Shown: positions 9,343 to 16,830, numbered from the stretch's first letter. The stretch is 64,000 bases of DNA from Pantoea dispersa (GCF_014155765.1 NZ_SCKT01000002.1:280427-344426); one strand, 5' to 3'. Made by a program: numbers and translations. The notes: generated by a model not told the origin, from the sequence alone.

Positions 9343-9567
9343 TTATTCGATGCGTTTCACATCGGGATGATGCTCAGTTGCAGCTTCATGAAAGATATCA
9401 CCCAGCCAGCCTGCAATTTCGTCTTCTGGCATATCATCTGGAATAGCGATATCAAACATTCGTGAAAATTTTCTTTCTGTCACGTCGGCGCGAAATACCT
9501 GCCAGCTATCATCCTTGCGCAGAACGCCAATGTGCCGGCCAAAAACGTCATAAATCAACATATTCAA
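9343..9567 (-). CDS. Small hypothetical protein with a YDVFGR N-terminus
   Basis: A 74-residue acidic protein. It opens with MNMLIYDVFGRHIGVLRKDD and has IAIPDDMPEDEIAGWLGDIF in the C-terminal half. This pattern (YDVFGR, then a basic-to-acidic beta region, then IPxDxxEDE) recalls a family of small uncharacterised proteins now grouped as a DUF, possibly DUF7661; that match is from memory and unsure. The start is preceded by CAGGAGATTGAAT, a good ribosome site. No function can be given. Confidence 0.6.
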   Translation of the reverse strand: MNMLIYDVFGRHIGVLRKDDSWQVFRADVTERKFSRMFDIAIPDDMPEDEIAGWLGDIFHEAATEHHPDVKRIE

Positions 9568-9696
9568 TCTCCTGTGACATCAATCAGGCTCTGACGCCAT
9601 ACTATATCAACGCCGATACAAATCGCTGGAAAAAGCCGCACACCGCCACTATTATCGGCTGACTTATTCACCTGCTGATAACTAAGGAGGATCTCT

Positions 9697-9780
9697 ATGC
9701 CGTCGTGTGAACTGTTTGTTTACTCACACTTCTATGGTGACTGGACCCGCTCAGGTTTTACCGCACTCGTGCTGCGATAA
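9697..9780 (+). CDS. 27-residue ORF with a very strong ribosome site; possible leader peptide
   Basis: ATG at 9697, TAA at 9778-9780. A near-perfect Shine-Dalgarno (TAAGGAGGA) lies six bases upstream, much stronger than that of the ABC-F gene 113 bases downstream. The peptide is MPSCELFVYSHFYGDWTRSG followed by FTALVLR; it is aromatic-rich and has no obvious membrane segment. Position and ribosome site fit a leader peptide for translational or transcriptional attenuation of the ABC-F gene, as known for ABC-F resistance genes in other bacteria. Translation is inferred only. Confidence 0.45.
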   Translation: MPSCELFVYSHFYGDWTRSGFTALVLR

Positions 9781-9892
9781 TCCGCCTGAGCGAAGTTCTG
9801 ACAATCTAATCCCTTCTCTCCGGCTTACCGGGTTGTCGTCAGCGAAATTCTGACGTCAGGCCTTTCTGCGCCTGCAACTTGAGAGTAAGTAG

Positions 9893-11605
9893 ATGAGCAC
9901 ACTCCTTTCCGCACACGCCGTCGGCTTCGACATTGCCTTTGGCCCGCTTTTCCATTCCCTGGATTTCAGCCTGAAAAAAGGCGACCGCATCGGTCTGATT
10001 GGCGACAACGGCAGCGGTAAAAGTACCCTGCTGAAAATTCTCAGCGGTGAACTGGCCGCCAGTCACGGCAGCGTCACACCAGCCAGCCACTGTCTGCTGG
10101 CGCGCATCGAACAACACCTGCCGGAAACGTTACTTGAGGCCTCATTGCTGGATGGCGTTATCGCCCGGCTGCCCGCAGCACAGCGCAGCAGCGAGCGCTG
10201 GCGTGCTGAGGCGCTGCTGCATACGCTGGGTTTCAGCACAGCGCAGCAGTCACAAACCGCGGCGACGCTGAGCGGCGGACAGCATATGCGGCTGTTGCTG
10301 GCGCGCGCGCTGATTCTGCAGCCCGATTTACTGTTGCTGGACGAACCGGGTAACCATCTCGACCTGCCGACCCTGCTGTGGCTGGAAAATTTTCTGATCG
10401 GCTGGCAGGGCAGCTTTGTGCTGGTGTCCCACGACAGCGCGCTGCTGGACCGCGTCACCAACTGCAGCGCAATTCTGCGCGATCGCACGCTGCACGTCTT
10501 CCGTCTGCCCTGCACGGCCGCCCGCGAGGCGCTGGCGCAGCAGGATGAGGCGGATGCGCAGCGCCACCAGGCACAGCAGCAGGAGATCGCCCGGGTTGAG
10601 AGCAGCGCAAAACGGCTGGCGATCTGGGGTCGGACCTATGACAACGAAGGTCTGGCGCGTAAAGCGAAACAGATGGAGAAGCGCATCGACTGGCTGAAAG
10701 ACGCGCAGACCACGCTCAGCGCCGGCAGTCCGTGGCAGCTGCAGTTACAGGGCGAAGCGCTGCAGGCGGATCGCGTGCTGGCGCTGCCGCCGATGTCGAT
10801 TCAGCCTGCTGCCGGGGCGCCGCCCCTTTTTTCCCTTCCGGCGCTGCAGGTGAAAAGTGGCGATCGCATCGCGATTGTCGGCCACAACGGCTGCGGCAAA
10901 TCCTCACTGCTGCGCCAGTTGTGGCACAGCTGGCAGCAAGGCGACAGCACGCTGTTTCATCCGCGCGCCCGCGTCGGCTATTACGACCAGAGCCTGCAAC
11001 AGCTGCGTGACGACCAGACGTTAAGCGCGGCCTTGCACGGTTTCGCTGCGCTGAGCGATGAGCAGTGCAAAATGGCACTGATTAGCGCAGGCTTTCCCTG
11101 GCTGCGCCACCAGCAGAAGGTTGCCTCCCTCAGCGGTGGTGAGCGCTCGCGCCTGCTGTTTGTCGGCCTGACGCTGGCGCGCTACTCGCTGCTGCTGCTG
11201 GATGAACCGACTAACCATCTGGATATGACAGGCAAAGAGGAGCTGGCGCAGGCGCTGCAGCAGTTCGCCGGCGCGGTGCTGCTGGTGTCTCACGACCGCA
11301 GCCTGATCGCCAGCAGCTGCAATCGCTTCTGGCTGATTGAACAGCAGCAGCTGAGCGAGTGGCACGACTGGCCGCAGGTGACCGCCAGGCTGGCCACCGC
11401 CCATGTGCCAGTCGATTACCCGCTTGCCGCTGCCGCCGTCGATGACCGCCCGGGCGATGAAGATGCGCTGTTGCAGGCGCTGCTGGTGCTGGAAGAAAAG
11501 CTGCAGCAGGACGAAGCGCGTAAGGCAAAGCATCAGAAACCGGCGCAGCAGCAGCAGTGGCGCAGGGAGATTGCGCAGCTGAAGCAACAGCTGAATCTGC
11601 TCTGA
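9893..11605 (+). CDS. ABC-F family ATPase (ribosome-associated type)
   Basis: A 570-residue soluble protein with two ABC modules and no membrane segments, as in the ABC-F group that acts on ribosomes (EttA, Uup, YheS, antibiotic-protection factors). Walker A motifs: GDNGSGKST (about 42-50) and GHNGCGKSS (about 328-336). Signature LSGGQ and LSGGE, and Walker B LLLLDEP in both modules. The linker between the modules is charged and helical (about 215-275), and the C-terminus has a coiled-coil segment ending in QLKQQLNLL. The first module has DEPGNHLDL where DEPTNHLDL is usual. The exact subfamily and any drug target are unclear. A short possible leader ORF and a hairpin precede it. Confidence 0.88.
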   Translation: MSTLLSAHAVGFDIAFGPLFHSLDFSLKKGDRIGLIGDNGSGKSTLLKILSGELAASHGSVTPASHCLLARIEQHLPETLLEASLLDGVIARLPAAQRSSERWRAEALLHTLGFSTAQQSQTAATLSGGQHMRLLLARALILQPDLLLLDEPGNHLDLPTLLWLENFLIGWQGSFVLVSHDSALLDRVTNCSAILRDRTLHVFRLPCTAAREALAQQDEADAQRHQAQQQEIARVESSAKRLAIWGRTYDNEGLARKAKQMEKRIDWLKDAQTTLSAGSPWQLQLQGEALQADRVLALPPMSIQPAAGAPPLFSLPALQVKSGDRIAIVGHNGCGKSSLLRQLWHSWQQGDSTLFHPRARVGYYDQSLQQLRDDQTLSAALHGFAALSDEQCKMALISAGFPWLRHQQKVASLSGGERSRLLFVGLTLARYSLLLLDEPTNHLDMTGKEELAQALQQFAGAVLLVSHDRSLIASSCNRFWLIEQQQLSEWHDWPQVTARLATAHVPVDYPLAAAAVDDRPGDEDALLQALLVLEEKLQQDEARKAKHQKPAQQQQWRREIAQLKQQLNLL

Positions 11606-11664
11606 ACGGATTGACTGACGGGGTATCGCTAACCCACAACCTGCGCCAGGGATGGCGCACTCCC

Positions 11665-11695
11665 CTGCGGCTGACAAAATTCCGCAGAATTTTTC
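11665..11695 (+). terminator. Terminator after the ABC-F gene
   Basis: CTGCGG and CCGCAG form a six-base stem followed by AATTTTTCT. An alternative AAAATTC/GAATTTT pairing overlaps it. It separates the ABC-F gene from macA. Confidence 0.6.
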
Positions 11696-11748
11696 TCCAG
11701 TTTGTCCCGCTTAGTGATTATTATTCTCGCTAAATTTAAGGGACGATG

Positions 11749-12924
11749 ATGCACACAATGACGAAAAAATGGCTGTTTGCCGCGCTGACCGCGCTGGTGA
11801 TGATTCTGGTTCTCTGGGCATATTCGGCGTCACGCAGTAAACCCAATCCGCTGATGACTGCCGCGGTGCGTCAGGGCGACATCGAAAACGTGATTGCCGC
11901 CACCGGCAAAATGGACGCGATTGAGCGCGTTAACGTCGGTGCGCAGGTCTCCGGTCAGGTGAAAAAGCTGTATATCAAAGCCGGCGACAACGTGCGTAAG
12001 GGCCAGCTGATCGCGGAGATCGATGATCAGCCGCAGCGCAGCGATTTGCGTAATGCGCAGGCGGCACTGAGCGTGGCGCAGGCGGATTTACAGACCCGTC
12101 AGGCTACGCTGGTACGCCAGCAGGCGCAGTTTCAGCGCCTGCAGCAGATGGTCAAAACCAACGCCGTTTCCCGCCAGGATTTTGATACCGCCGCCGAAGC
12201 GTGGCGCATCGCCCAAGCAGAGCTGACGGCGCAGCAGGCGCGGGTGATTCAGGCGCAGATCGAAGTGGATAAAAAGCAACTTGATCTCGGCTACACGCGC
12301 ATCATGGCACCGATTGACGGCACGGTGGTGGCGATCGTCACGAAGCAGGGCCAGACCGTAAACGCCGTACAGAGCGCCCCGACCATCGCCAAACTGGCGC
12401 AGCTCGGCACCATGACCATCAAAGTGCAAATCTCCGAGGCGGACATTACCAATATTCAGCCCGGCCAGCAGGCGTGGTTTACCACTTTCGCCAATCCGGA
12501 TAAACGTTATAACGCCACGCTGCGCAGCATCGAACTGGCCCCTGAGTCGGTGATGAAAGATGATGCGCTGATGGGCAACAGCGAAAGCAATACCGTGAGC
12601 AGCACGAACGCGGCGGTGTATTACAACGCCCTGCTTGATGTGCCGAACCCGGATAATGCGCTGCGCATCTCCATGACGGCGCAGGTTAATCTGCTGCGTG
12701 ACCAGGCGAAAAACGCGCTGCTGGTGCCGGTGCAGGCCACGAAAAAGGCCAGCGATGGTCGTACTTACGTCGAAATCGCGGATCAAAATAATCAGCCTGA
12801 GAAGCGCTACATCACCACCGGCATCAGCGACAGCGTTGACATCCAGGTGCTAAGCGGTCTGCGCTTAGGGGAAAAAGTGATCCTTGCCACGCAGCAGCCG
12901 GGCGCGGACAAGGTGGTGATGTGA
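11749..12924 (+). CDS. macA: Periplasmic adaptor subunit MacA of a tripartite efflux system
   Basis: A membrane-fusion protein of 391 residues. One N-terminal membrane helix (about 9-24, WLFAALTALVMILVLWAY) is followed by a biotinyl-lipoyl half (VNVGAQVSGQVKKLYIKAGDNV), a long coiled-coil hairpin rich in Gln and Ala (about 90-180), the second lipoyl half (LDLGYTRIMAPIDGTVVAIV), and beta-barrel and membrane-proximal domains. MacA links the MacB ATPase-permease to TolC. Three ATGs lie close together (11746, 11749, 11758); 11749 has the best spacing from AAGGGA. The stop overlaps the macB start by four bases. Confidence 0.9.
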   Translation: MHTMTKKWLFAALTALVMILVLWAYSASRSKPNPLMTAAVRQGDIENVIAATGKMDAIERVNVGAQVSGQVKKLYIKAGDNVRKGQLIAEIDDQPQRSDLRNAQAALSVAQADLQTRQATLVRQQAQFQRLQQMVKTNAVSRQDFDTAAEAWRIAQAELTAQQARVIQAQIEVDKKQLDLGYTRIMAPIDGTVVAIVTKQGQTVNAVQSAPTIAKLAQLGTMTIKVQISEADITNIQPGQQAWFTTFANPDKRYNATLRSIELAPESVMKDDALMGNSESNTVSSTNAAVYYNALLDVPNPDNALRISMTAQVNLLRDQAKNALLVPVQATKKASDGRTYVEIADQNNQPEKRYITTGISDSVDIQVLSGLRLGEKVILATQQPGADKVVM

Positions 12925-14858
12925 ATATCATCGAACTGCACAACATTCAGCGCAGCTACGTCAATGGTTCGCAATCCCTGCAGGTGCTGAAAAACATTAA
13001 TCTGCAAATTGCCAGCGGCGAAATGGTGGCGATCATCGGCCCCTCGGGCTCAGGCAAATCCACGTTGCTGAACATTCTTGGCTGCCTTGATGCGCCGGAC
13101 AGCGGTGATTACCTGATTGGCGGCAAAAATACCGCCACGCTCTCGCCCGATGCGCTGGCGCAAGTGCGGCGCGAGCACATCGGCTTCATCTTTCAGCGCT
13201 ATCACCTGATGCCGGATCTCAGCGCGCTGAGCAACGTTGAAATACCGGCGATTTACGCCAATTTATCCGGCACCGCACGCCGTCAGCGCGCCGCACAGCT
13301 GCTGGCACGGCTCGGATTACAGGGGCGCGAACAGCATAAGCCGGGCGAGCTGTCAGGCGGCCAGCAGCAGCGTGTCAGTATTGCGCGTGCACTGATCAAC
13401 GGTGCCGAAATTATCCTCGCCGATGAGCCCACCGGCGCGCTCGATTCGCACTCCGGTGAAGAAGTGCTGCGCATCCTCAGCGAACTGAACCGCGAAGGTC
13501 ACACAGTGATTATCGTTACCCACGATATGAAAGTGGCGCAGCACGCGGAACGCATCATTGAAATTCAGGACGGCGAGATTTTTGCCGACAGCGGCAGCGC
13601 TGCCACGGCCGCAAAAACGCGCTTTACGCCAGCACCACGCAAGCGGCAAAGCAGATTCCGCGGTCTGCTTGACCGGCTGCGCGAATCATTGCGCATGGCG
13701 CTGAATGCCATGAACGCCCACCGCCTGCGCACCGCACTGACTATGACCGGCATTATCTTTGGCATTGCCGCCGTTGTCACCGTGGTGGCGCTGGGCCAGG
13801 GCGCGCGGGAAAAAACGCTGGAGAGCATTTCCGGACTGGGTACCAATGTGGTTTCTATCTATGCCGGGGGCGATTATGTCGAGGACGATGCGCATCCGGT
13901 ACAAACCCTGGTGATGGCCGATGCCGATGTGATTGCGCGCCAGCAGTTTGTCGCCGCCGTCAGTCCAGAAATCATCGCCACGCAGCCCATTCGCTACCTG
14001 GCCAACGCCTCCAAAACTTCAGTTTCCGGCGTGGGCGTCGACTATTTTCGCATTCAGGGCATTAAGCTGGTGGAAGGCAGCAACTTCAGCGATGAGCGGC
14101 ACGCGCGCCAGGAAATCATCATTGATATCAACACGCGCAATAAGTTGTTTGGCGAACAGGGCCCGAGCCCGATTGGCAAAATGATTGTGCTGGGATCGGT
14201 GCCGGTGCGGGTTATTGGCGTGGCCAACAATGAAGATGGTCTGTCGCCTAATCGCCTCAGCGTCTGGCTGCCGTGGAGCACGGTGATGTATCGCATCAGC
14301 GGTCAGACCGCGCTCACCAGCATCAGCATCAAACTCAAAGATGATGTGGTGAGCGGTGCGGCGGTGGAATCGCTCACCCAGCTGCTGACGGCGCGCCACG
14401 GCACCAAAGATTTCCTGATGTTCAACCGGGACAAGTATCGCAAAGCGATAGAAGGTGCGGCGGCCACGCTGACACTGCTGATTTTACTGGTGGCTTCGAT
14501 TGCGCTCATGATCGGCAGTATTGGCGTAATGAACATCATGCTGGTGTCGGTGACCGAACGCACCCACGAGATTGGTGTGCGCATGGCGGTAGGTGCGCGA
14601 CGCGGCGACATTATGCAGCAGTTTATGATTGAAGCGGTGCTGGTGTGCCTGGTGGGCGGATCGCTCGGCGTGGCGCTGTCTCTGGTGATAGGTCCGGTCA
14701 TTTCACTGCTGGCTGGCGGCGTGCTGACCGCCATCTACTCATGGCAATCGGCTGGCGCAGCGTTTGCCTGCTCAACCATTATCGGCATGATATTTGGTTA
14801 TCTGCCCGCGCGCAAAGCCGCACGAATGGATCCGGTCGCCGCGCTCGCCAGCGAATAA
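12921..14858 (+). CDS. macB: MacB ATP-binding/permease protein of a tripartite efflux system
   Basis: A 645-residue MacB, starting at GTG 12921 (GTGA overlap with the macA stop, hence translational coupling). The ABC domain covers about 1-230, with Walker A GPSGSGKST, signature LSGGQ and Walker B ADEPTGALDS. One membrane helix lies near 275, a large periplasmic domain spans about 300-520, and the last three helices include the FtsX-like block IGVMNIMLVSVTERTHEIGV (about 535-555). With MacA and TolC the family exports macrolides, lipopeptides and heat-stable toxins by a mechanotransmission cycle. A strong hairpin follows the gene. Confidence 0.93.
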   Translation: MNIIELHNIQRSYVNGSQSLQVLKNINLQIASGEMVAIIGPSGSGKSTLLNILGCLDAPDSGDYLIGGKNTATLSPDALAQVRREHIGFIFQRYHLMPDLSALSNVEIPAIYANLSGTARRQRAAQLLARLGLQGREQHKPGELSGGQQQRVSIARALINGAEIILADEPTGALDSHSGEEVLRILSELNREGHTVIIVTHDMKVAQHAERIIEIQDGEIFADSGSAATAAKTRFTPAPRKRQSRFRGLLDRLRESLRMALNAMNAHRLRTALTMTGIIFGIAAVVTVVALGQGAREKTLESISGLGTNVVSIYAGGDYVEDDAHPVQTLVMADADVIARQQFVAAVSPEIIATQPIRYLANASKTSVSGVGVDYFRIQGIKLVEGSNFSDERHARQEIIIDINTRNKLFGEQGPSPIGKMIVLGSVPVRVIGVANNEDGLSPNRLSVWLPWSTVMYRISGQTALTSISIKLKDDVVSGAAVESLTQLLTARHGTKDFLMFNRDKYRKAIEGAAATLTLLILLVASIALMIGSIGVMNIMLVSVTERTHEIGVRMAVGARRGDIMQQFMIEAVLVCLVGGSLGVALSLVIGPVISLLAGGVLTAIYSWQSAGAAFACSTIIGMIFGYLPARKAARMDPVAALASE

Positions 14859-14866
14859 AATCAGCA

Positions 14867-14899
14867 ACCGGACCGGCACATTATTCATGCTGGTCCGGT
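14867..14899 (+). terminator. Terminator-like hairpin after macAB
   Basis: ACCGGACC and GGTCCGGT form a perfect stem, extended by an inner GCA/TGC pair, then CATTTC. The T tract is weak. Confidence 0.55.
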
Positions 14900-15034
14900 C
14901 ATTTCAGGTCTAATCCGAAAGTCATTAAATCAATTAGCCCCGCAGGTCATCATCGGCGTAGACTGAATGCGTCTCTAATTTAGACACATCACCGATTATC
15001 TATTCGATGGCTATCACTCGCCCGAGAGTAAGTT

Positions 15035-15313
15035 ATGTTAGAACCGCACTATTTTTATTTATGTCACGATCCGGACGCCGGCTGGGTATTGCATAAAAAA
15101 GGCTGTTACGTACTGGAATTTGAGGAAGAGAAGCGCTTTATCGGCTCTTTGTATACCGTGCATCAGGCGCTGACGGTAGCGCGTATCCACCATCCGCAAA
15201 TAGCCTGTTGCCGCGACTGCCTGCTGGACAAAGGCCGGTCGAAAAGAACGCCGGTTAATAAAGAGAAAAATCTGATTCCCTCTCGCCATTTTGACGACGA
15301 CGCGAAAAAATAA
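15035..15313 (+). CDS. Small Cys/His-containing hypothetical protein
   Basis: A 92-residue protein of unknown function. It shows a His-x-x-Gly-Cys (HKKGC, about 22-26) and a later Cys-Cys-x-x-Cys (CCRDC, about 58-62), separated by FIGSLYTVHQALTVAR. The H..C...C..C spacing resembles widespread small proteins of about 60-70 residues that may bind zinc; this is pattern similarity only. The C-terminal 30 residues are basic then acidic (DKGRSKRTPVNKEK, DDDAKK) and likely disordered. The ribosome site is GAGAGTAAGTT, moderate. Confidence 0.65.
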   Translation: MLEPHYFYLCHDPDAGWVLHKKGCYVLEFEEEKRFIGSLYTVHQALTVARIHHPQIACCRDCLLDKGRSKRTPVNKEKNLIPSRHFDDDAKK

Positions 15314-15476
15314 CGGTGTAGATTACGCAAACGTAATGTGTTTTGAAATGGTGAAATAAACTCACCCGCTTCGCGTTTATTTAGCCGCAACCGGATTTAT
15401 TTCTGACAAAATAACCGACGGATATCTCGGGACATCCACTCAGCGTTTATCGCCTGACGGTTTGATATTAAAGCAG

Positions 15477-15522
15477 TTATCCACAACTGGCGTGCAAAGA
15501 AGCTGGCTTATCCTGTGGATAA
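15477..15522. promoter_or_regulatory. Two inverted consensus DnaA boxes
   Basis: TTATCCACA at 15477-15485 and TGTGGATAA at 15514-15522 both match the DnaA box consensus TTATNCACA exactly, in opposite orientation, with 28 bases between them. An outer pair GCGTTTATC (15443-15451) and GATAAACGC (15518-15526) extends the symmetry. The surroundings lack origin features such as an AT-rich unwinding element or dnaA/dnaN/gidA neighbours, so a DnaA-titration or regulatory site is more likely than an origin. Confidence 0.5.
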
Positions 15523-15613
15523 ACGCCTGGACTCCGCCTGTTGCGCCCGCTGAGCAGGCTTGGTCAAATTTCGAACGCCAGCCTGCTGCTTTTGTTCGTT
15601 TTCAGCCTTCCGG

Positions 15614-15641
15614 AAAAAGCAAAGCCGCCCGAAGGCGGCCT
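15614..15641 (-). terminator. Rho-independent terminator of the first YdgH-type gene
   Basis: Read leftward: GCCGCC-TTCG-GGCGGC followed by TTTGCTTTTT. The UUCG tetraloop and T-rich tail are typical. Confidence 0.85.
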
Positions 15642-15664
15642 TAACACAGTGAACCAGTCTGAAC

Positions 15665-15880
15665 TTAGTTATACAGTTCAGCCGTCATGTGCACGCGGTT
15701 GTTGGTGTTGGCTTCAGTAATTTTATACTGAGCGCCCTGCTGTTGCGCCTGCGCGGCGATTTTAGCTTCTGCACCGTCCAGCGTAGAGGAAGTCACGGTT
15801 ACGCTCTGGGCAAAGCTGGCAGCTGACATCAGTGAAAGAGCGGCAACAGCGGCGATTGACATAGCTTTAATGGTTTTCAT
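15665..15880 (-). CDS. YdgH/BhsA/McbA-type small secreted protein, paralogue A
   Basis: A 71-residue protein with a Sec signal peptide (MKTIKAMSIAAVAALSLMSA, cleavage after SFA) and a short mature domain of about 46 residues (TLDGAEAKIAAQAQQQGAQY, ending HMTAELYN) of the DUF1471 type. Relatives (BhsA, McbA, YjfN, YdgH) sit in the periplasm or outer membrane and respond to oxidative, acid or metal stress and affect biofilm. It shares 58 of 71 residues with the gene at 16295-16510. AAGGAATAAGACC precedes the ATG. A 31-base palindrome and a -10-like ACTATA (read leftward TATAGT) lie upstream. Confidence 0.88.
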   Translation of the reverse strand: MKTIKAMSIAAVAALSLMSAASFAQSVTVTSSTLDGAEAKIAAQAQQQGAQYKITEANTNNRVHMTAELYN

Positions 15881-15906
15881 GGTCTTATTCCTTAATGGTT
15901 GTGGCT

Positions 15907-15923
15907 GAAGGCTGTGTGCCTTC
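15907..15923 (-). promoter_or_regulatory. 5'-leader stem-loop of YdgH-type paralogue A
   Basis: GAAGGC and GCCTTC pair around a five-base loop in the untranslated leader. Paralogue B has the same stem in the same relative place (16536-16552), so it is conserved. Confidence 0.5.
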
Positions 15924-15965
15924 GATGGAACTAATAATAACTCAGGTTACTATACTGCAATTGAT

Positions 15966-15996
15966 AATTAGTGCGGTTATCGTGATCGTGCTAATT
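15966..15996 (-). promoter_or_regulatory. Operator-like palindrome upstream of YdgH-type paralogue A
   Basis: AATTAGTGCG and CGTGCTAATT separated by 11 bases (two mismatches to perfect symmetry). The near edge lies 12 bases from a TATAGT -10 candidate at 15949-15954, so the palindrome covers the -35 region. Paralogue B has a perfect version with identical spacing. The binding protein is unknown. Confidence 0.6.
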
Positions 15997-16153
15997 ATTT
16001 CTGATCGCCCGGTTGCGCCAGCTCAGCACGCACCGTCGCGATAAATTGCGGCCAGTGGGCAAAACGAATCACCGGAACGTGAGCGTGGCGTTGCGTGCGC
16101 AATGCATCGGCAAAAGCCAGCGCCTGCCGGTTGATATCCACGTTGTTCAGCAT
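15995..16153 (-). CDS. 52-residue hypothetical small protein between the two YdgH-type genes
   Basis: Leftward frame from the ATG complementary to 16151-16153 to the TAA at 15995-15997, coding 52 residues: MLNNVDINRQALAFADALRT, a middle containing HVPVIRFAHWPQFIATVRAEL, and AQPGDQK at the end. GGAGAACGCAAT precedes the ATG, a good ribosome site. The sequence looks protein-like (amphipathic helices, balanced composition) and has no signal peptide. No family is recognised. Its stop codon touches the palindrome that precedes paralogue A. Confidence 0.55.
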   Translation of the reverse strand: MLNNVDINRQALAFADALRTQRHAHVPVIRFAHWPQFIATVRAELAQPGDQK

Positions 16154-16239
16154 ATTGCGTTCTCCTGCCAGACAGTCTGCGCTGCAAATTCAGCAATATC
16201 GCCAGAATGATTGATACGCTGCGAGCCTGACTGCACGAC

Positions 16240-16264
16240 AAAAAAGGCCGCCCGTCAGGCGACC
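16240..16264 (-). terminator. Rho-independent terminator of YdgH-type paralogue B
   Basis: Read leftward: GGTCGCC-TGAC-GGGCGGCC with one G-T wobble, followed by six T. Confidence 0.85.
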
Positions 16265-16294
16265 CGTTCTGGCACATCCCTGTGCAACCATCCG

Positions 16295-16510
16295 TTATTT
16301 GTAGAGTTCAGCGGTCATGTGCACCAGGTTGTTGGTGCTGGCTTCCAGAATTTTATATTGCGCACCCTGCTGCTGAGCCTGAGCGGCAATTTTCGCTTCG
16401 GCACCATCCAGTGTGGTGGAGGTGGCTGAAACGGTTTGCGCGAAGCTGGCAGCAGACATCAGGGAAAGCGCGGCGGTGGCGGCAATGGTCAGTGTTTTGA
16501 TAGCTTTCAT
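16295..16510 (-). CDS. YdgH/BhsA/McbA-type small secreted protein, paralogue B
   Basis: A 71-residue protein from the ATG at 16510, placed seven bases after AAGGAA exactly as in paralogue A. The signal peptide is MKAIKTLTIAATAALSLMSA, followed by SFAQ, and the mature part has the same TLDGAEAKIAAQAQQQGAQY core. It differs from paralogue A at 13 of 71 positions, mostly in the signal peptide and the start of the mature chain. The promoter palindrome, -10 spacing, leader stem-loop and terminator are all repeated as well, so this is a duplication of a whole transcription unit, with a small unrelated gene between the copies. Confidence 0.88.
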   Translation of the reverse strand: MKAIKTLTIAATAALSLMSAASFAQTVSATSTTLDGAEAKIAAQAQQQGAQYKILEASTNNLVHMTAELYK

Positions 16511-16535
16511 GGTCATATTCCTTAGCGTTTGATGA

Positions 16536-16552
16536 GAAGGCGCTGCGCCTTC
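16536..16552 (-). promoter_or_regulatory. 5'-leader stem-loop of YdgH-type paralogue B
   Basis: GAAGGCG and CGCCTTC form a seven-base stem with a three-base loop, in the same position as the stem of paralogue A. Confidence 0.5.
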
Positions 16553-16594
16553 GATGGGGATAATAATAACCATGTTTACTATTACAAAATTGAT

Positions 16595-16625
16595 AATTAG
16601 TGCGAATACTATGATCGCACTAATT
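16595..16625 (-). promoter_or_regulatory. Perfect operator-like palindrome upstream of YdgH-type paralogue B
   Basis: AATTAGTGCG and CGCACTAATT are perfect inverted ten-base arms with an 11-base spacer, giving a centre-to-centre distance of 21 bases (two helical turns). An AATAGT -10 candidate lies at 16578-16583 at the same distance as in paralogue A. Confidence 0.65.
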
Positions 16626-16830
16626 GTTAACGCGTGATATTTAAATTATTTATTTATAATCAACAGGTTGAATGTATTTCAATGCCCATAAAGCGGCACA
16701 GAGCGTTAAAGCAGCCATCATGTTGGATGCGAATTGCCACTGAAACAGGAGACGAATGGTTGACGGCGGGATGGGTCTGAGCACGGGCGCGAAAACGTCG
16801 CGCCGCGGCTTTGTGGAAGGATGTCTGACT

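Larger units (their letters stand above)
15314..15664. other. Gene-free stretch of about 350 bases with two DnaA boxes
   Basis: No convincing coding frame. The notable content is the inverted pair of consensus DnaA boxes at 15477-15522 (listed separately) and the terminator at 15614-15641 belonging to the leftward gene that ends at 15665. Confidence 0.6.

Noticed and set aside
15443-15526. Reading the DnaA-box cluster as a replication origin
   Set aside because: Only two boxes, no AT-rich unwinding repeats, and none of the usual origin neighbours (dnaA, dnaN, gidA/mnmG, rpmH).
16650-16784. A 44-residue leftward frame from GTG with a hydrophobic centre, downstream of nlpC
   Set aside because: The sequence looks slightly protein-like, but the frame is open back into nlpC, no ribosome site precedes the GTG, and the two internal ATGs also lack one. 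Too weak to annotate.
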